Source of the DNA: AC-32 sp963746155
GTDB taxonomy: Bacteria; Actinomycetota; Thermoleophilia; Gaiellales; Gaiellaceae
Reading direction: 5' to 3'
Assembly: GCA_963746155.1 (NCBI GenBank)
Contig: CAVVAB010000012.1
Location: forward strand, 744,001 to 808,000
DNA: 64,000 bases
In this document: piece by piece, positions 62,618-64,000 of the stretch
How positions within the stretch are numbered: the stretch's first letter is position 1
Layout: each line of letters begins with the position of its first letter
Notes under the pieces: generated by a model
Database searches by the model: none
Seen by the model: the letters and a program-made list of their open reading frames with translations, nothing else
Told to the model about the DNA's origin: nothing
Made by a program: the position numbers and the translations under genes

Positions 62618-63091
62618 ATGGCTGTCCAGCCGATACCCGACGGGTACCACACGATCACGCCGTACCTCGCCGTCGAGGACACGGCCAAGGCGATCGACTT
62701 CTACACGAAGGCCCTCGGCGCCGAAGAAGTCATGCGGATGCCCGGGCCCGACGGCAAGATCGCGCACGCGGAGATCAAGATCGGCGATTCGATCCTGATG
62801 CTCTCCGATCCGTTCGAGCAGTCGAGCGTCCGCCCGCCCGCCGAGCGCGGCGGCCCGACCGCGTCGCTCTTCCTCTACGTCGACGACGTGGACGCGACCT
62901 TCGAGCAGGCGATCGAGGCCGGCGCGACCGAGACGATGGCCCTCGAAGACATGTTCTGGGGCGACCGCTTCGGAACCGTCACCGACCCGTTCGGGCACGT
63001 CTGGTCGATGGCGACCCACAAGGAGGACCTGACCGAAGAGGAGATGGCAGAGCGCAGCAAGGCTGCGATGGCCGAGATGGGAGCCTCGTAG
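62618..63091 (+). CDS. VOC-superfamily (PhnB/glyoxalase-like) protein
   Basis: A 157-residue protein with two beta-alpha-beta-beta-beta units: I-T-P-Y-L-A-V-E-D-T-A-K-A-I-D-F-Y-T-K-A-L-G-A-E at the start, A-H-A-E-I-K-I-G-D-S-I-L-M-L-S-D, then L-F-L-Y-V-D-D-V-D-A-T and M-F-W-G-D-R-F-G-T-V-T-D-P-F-G-H-V-W-S. This is the PhnB-like branch (YjdN type), of unknown catalytic function. GGGAGAGAG lies directly before the ATG, and TAGACT at 62584 may be its -10. Confidence 0.88.
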   Translation: MAVQPIPDGYHTITPYLAVEDTAKAIDFYTKALGAEEVMRMPGPDGKIAHAEIKIGDSILMLSDPFEQSSVRPPAERGGPTASLFLYVDDVDATFEQAIEAGATETMALEDMFWGDRFGTVTDPFGHVWSMATHKEDLTEEEMAERSKAAMAEMGAS

Positions 63092-63093
63092 CG

Positions 63094-63873
63094 GTCAGCG
63101 CCTTCGAGGCGTCTCTCGAGCTCAGGACTGCGGCGGACCACGCCGACTTTCTCTTTCCGCAGCTGAGCGAGGAGTTCCTCGTCCTGGATGTCGGGTGCGG
63201 GGAGGGAACGATCACGCTCGGCCTGGCGGGAGCCGTCGGTCACGTCGTCGGTGTCGATCGGGACGACGAGGAGTTCGCCGACGCCCGGCGCTACGCCGCC
63301 GAGCAAGGCATCGAGAACGTCGAGTTCCTCGTTGGCAACGTGTACGGCCTGGACTTTCCCGACGATCATTTCGACGCCTGTCTCTGTCACTCGATGCTCG
63401 AGATGCTCGAAGACCCGCTCGCTGGCCTCGTCGAGATCAAACGGACCCTCAAGCCGGGCGGCGTTCTCGGTGTCGCCTGCGTCGAGTACGGCGGCCTGGT
63501 CCTGGCCGGTCCCGACGACGAGCTTCTGCGGCGGTTCTACACGATCCGCGAGCAGGTGTGGCTGCTCGAGAACGCCGCCGATCCCTATCGCGGCCGCCGG
63601 CTCCGCGGCCTGCTCGGGGGCGCCGGCTTCGATCGGGTCACCGCCACGTCCAAGTTCGCCTGCCACGGCACCGGCGAGGCCGTGGAGGCGTTCGGTCGAG
63701 AGCGGGCCAAGGACTGCGGTGACACGTGGTATGCGCGCTCGGCGAGGAAGCATGGACTCGCAACAGCAAGCGACCTCGACGCAATGAGGCGCGCGTGGCT
63801 CGAATGGTCGAAGTCGTCGGATGCGTACCTGGCGTTCGCCTGGTGTCGCGCGTTGGGATGGAAACCGGGCTAG
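63094..63873 (+). CDS. SAM-dependent methyltransferase, start codon unclear
   Basis: About 260 residues: F-L-F-P-Q-L-S-E-E-F-L-V-L-D-V-G-C-G-E-G-T-I-T (motif I), G-V-D-R-D-D-E-E-F, E-F-L-V-G-N-V-Y-G-L-D-F-P-D-D, L-K-P-G-G-V-L-G-V-A and a C-terminal tail ending A-F-A-W-C-R-A-L-G-W-K-P. It is a distant paralogue of the gene at 13972. The frame is open from before 63094, but no ATG, GTG or TTG occurs upstream of motif I. The GTC at 63094 sits three bases after the preceding stop, where a GTG would be expected, so a base error or a rare start is likely. Confidence 0.72.
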   Translation, partial: VSAFEASLELRTAADHADFLFPQLSEEFLVLDVGCGEGTITLGLAGAVGHVVGVDRDDEEFADARRYAAEQGIENVEFLVGNVYGLDFPDDHFDACLCHSMLEMLEDPLAGLVEIKRTLKPGGVLGVACVEYGGLVLAGPDDELLRRFYTIREQVWLLENAADPYRGRRLRGLLGGAGFDRVTATSKFACHGTGEAVEAFGRERAKDCGDTWYARSARKHGLATASDLDAMRRAWLEWSKSSDAYLAFAWCRALGWKPG

Positions 63874-63942
63874 GCGGCGGCAAGCCCTCCCATTTCACAG
63901 ATTCGGCACACGGCTCGGATCCACGCTTGCTTCCATGGAGGC

Positions 63943-64000
63943 ATGAAGCCGACCGTGCGACAGGTCTACGCACTCGCTGCCGTTCTGTGCGAGCGGGCCG
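63943..64000 (+). CDS. Start of an unidentified small protein (cut by window end)
   Basis: ATG at 63943 with ATGGAGG upstream opens a frame reading M-K-P-T-V-R-Q-V-Y-A-L-A-A-V-L-C-E-R-A to the window edge. It resembles the beginning of short actinobacterial proteins of unknown function. Nothing more can be said from 19 codons. Confidence 0.45.
   Translation, partial: MKPTVRQVYALAAVLCERA

Noticed and set aside
1..64000. Insertion sequence or integrase
   Set aside because: I found no transposase, recombinase or terminal inverted repeats in the window; only the intein is a mobile-type element.

Overview
The window is GC-rich bacterial DNA with actinobacterial gene content: the DUF4235 / holin-like / DUF3618 set, an acVLRF1-type release factor, leaderless genes with a TANNNT -10 just before the start codon, many GTG starts, and infC-rpmI-rplT and pheST arranged as in other bacteria. 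Gene style (collagen-like surface protein, many lone SAM methyltransferases, FIST protein, bd oxidase array) suggests a deep-branching actinobacterium such as Thermoleophilia. That placement is inference, because there is no rRNA gene in the window.

Layout. 0-5.3 kb: partial cupin gene, a lipoprotein, pcrA helicase carrying an intein, and an Eis-like acetyltransferase. 5.4-12.4 kb: HTH regulator, glycosyltransferase, a large collagen-repeat protein, a broken polytopic membrane protein, a membrane-anchored protein, tRNA-Val. 12.5-23 kb: truncated haemoglobin, small stress-like proteins, methyltransferases, FAD-linked oxidase, phosphotriesterase-like hydrolase, msrB-msrA, TadG/VWA pilus-type protein, FIST sensor, YjbR protein. 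23-32.3 kb: translation block thrS, infC-rpmI-rplT, an rRNA methyltransferase, MOSC protein, two tandem methyltransferases, pheS-pheT. 32.3-35.9 kb: cNMP-binding protein, tandem cupredoxin, the DUF4235/holin/DUF3618 operon, argR, a duplicated-domain protein.

35.9-56.5 kb holds the main metabolic block: 2-oxoacid dehydrogenase E1 alpha, E1 beta and E2, a GNAT, type II NADH dehydrogenase, an SCP2-like protein, glycogen debranching enzyme, glucose-6-phosphate dehydrogenase, GH15 glycosidase, GMC oxidoreductase, aldose epimerase, cydA-cydB-cydD-cydC, then E3. All lie on the + strand, many joined by NTGA stop/start overlaps. Together they could take stored alpha-glucan to glucose and glucose-6-phosphate, to NADH/NADPH, and then to oxygen through a non-pumping Ndh-2 to bd-oxidase chain. 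56.5-64 kb: small proteins, an aminotransferase, a HhH-like protein, a non-coding stretch with two terminators, a haem-oxygenase-like protein, a decayed cyclase/AAA gene, a relic and a full copy of acVLRF1, a VOC protein and a methyltransferase.

Many conserved genes are interrupted by single-base shifts, mostly one extra base. I annotate these as single genes across the shift, because housekeeping genes such as pcrA and cydABDC are affected alike and uncorrected sequence error is the simplest explanation.
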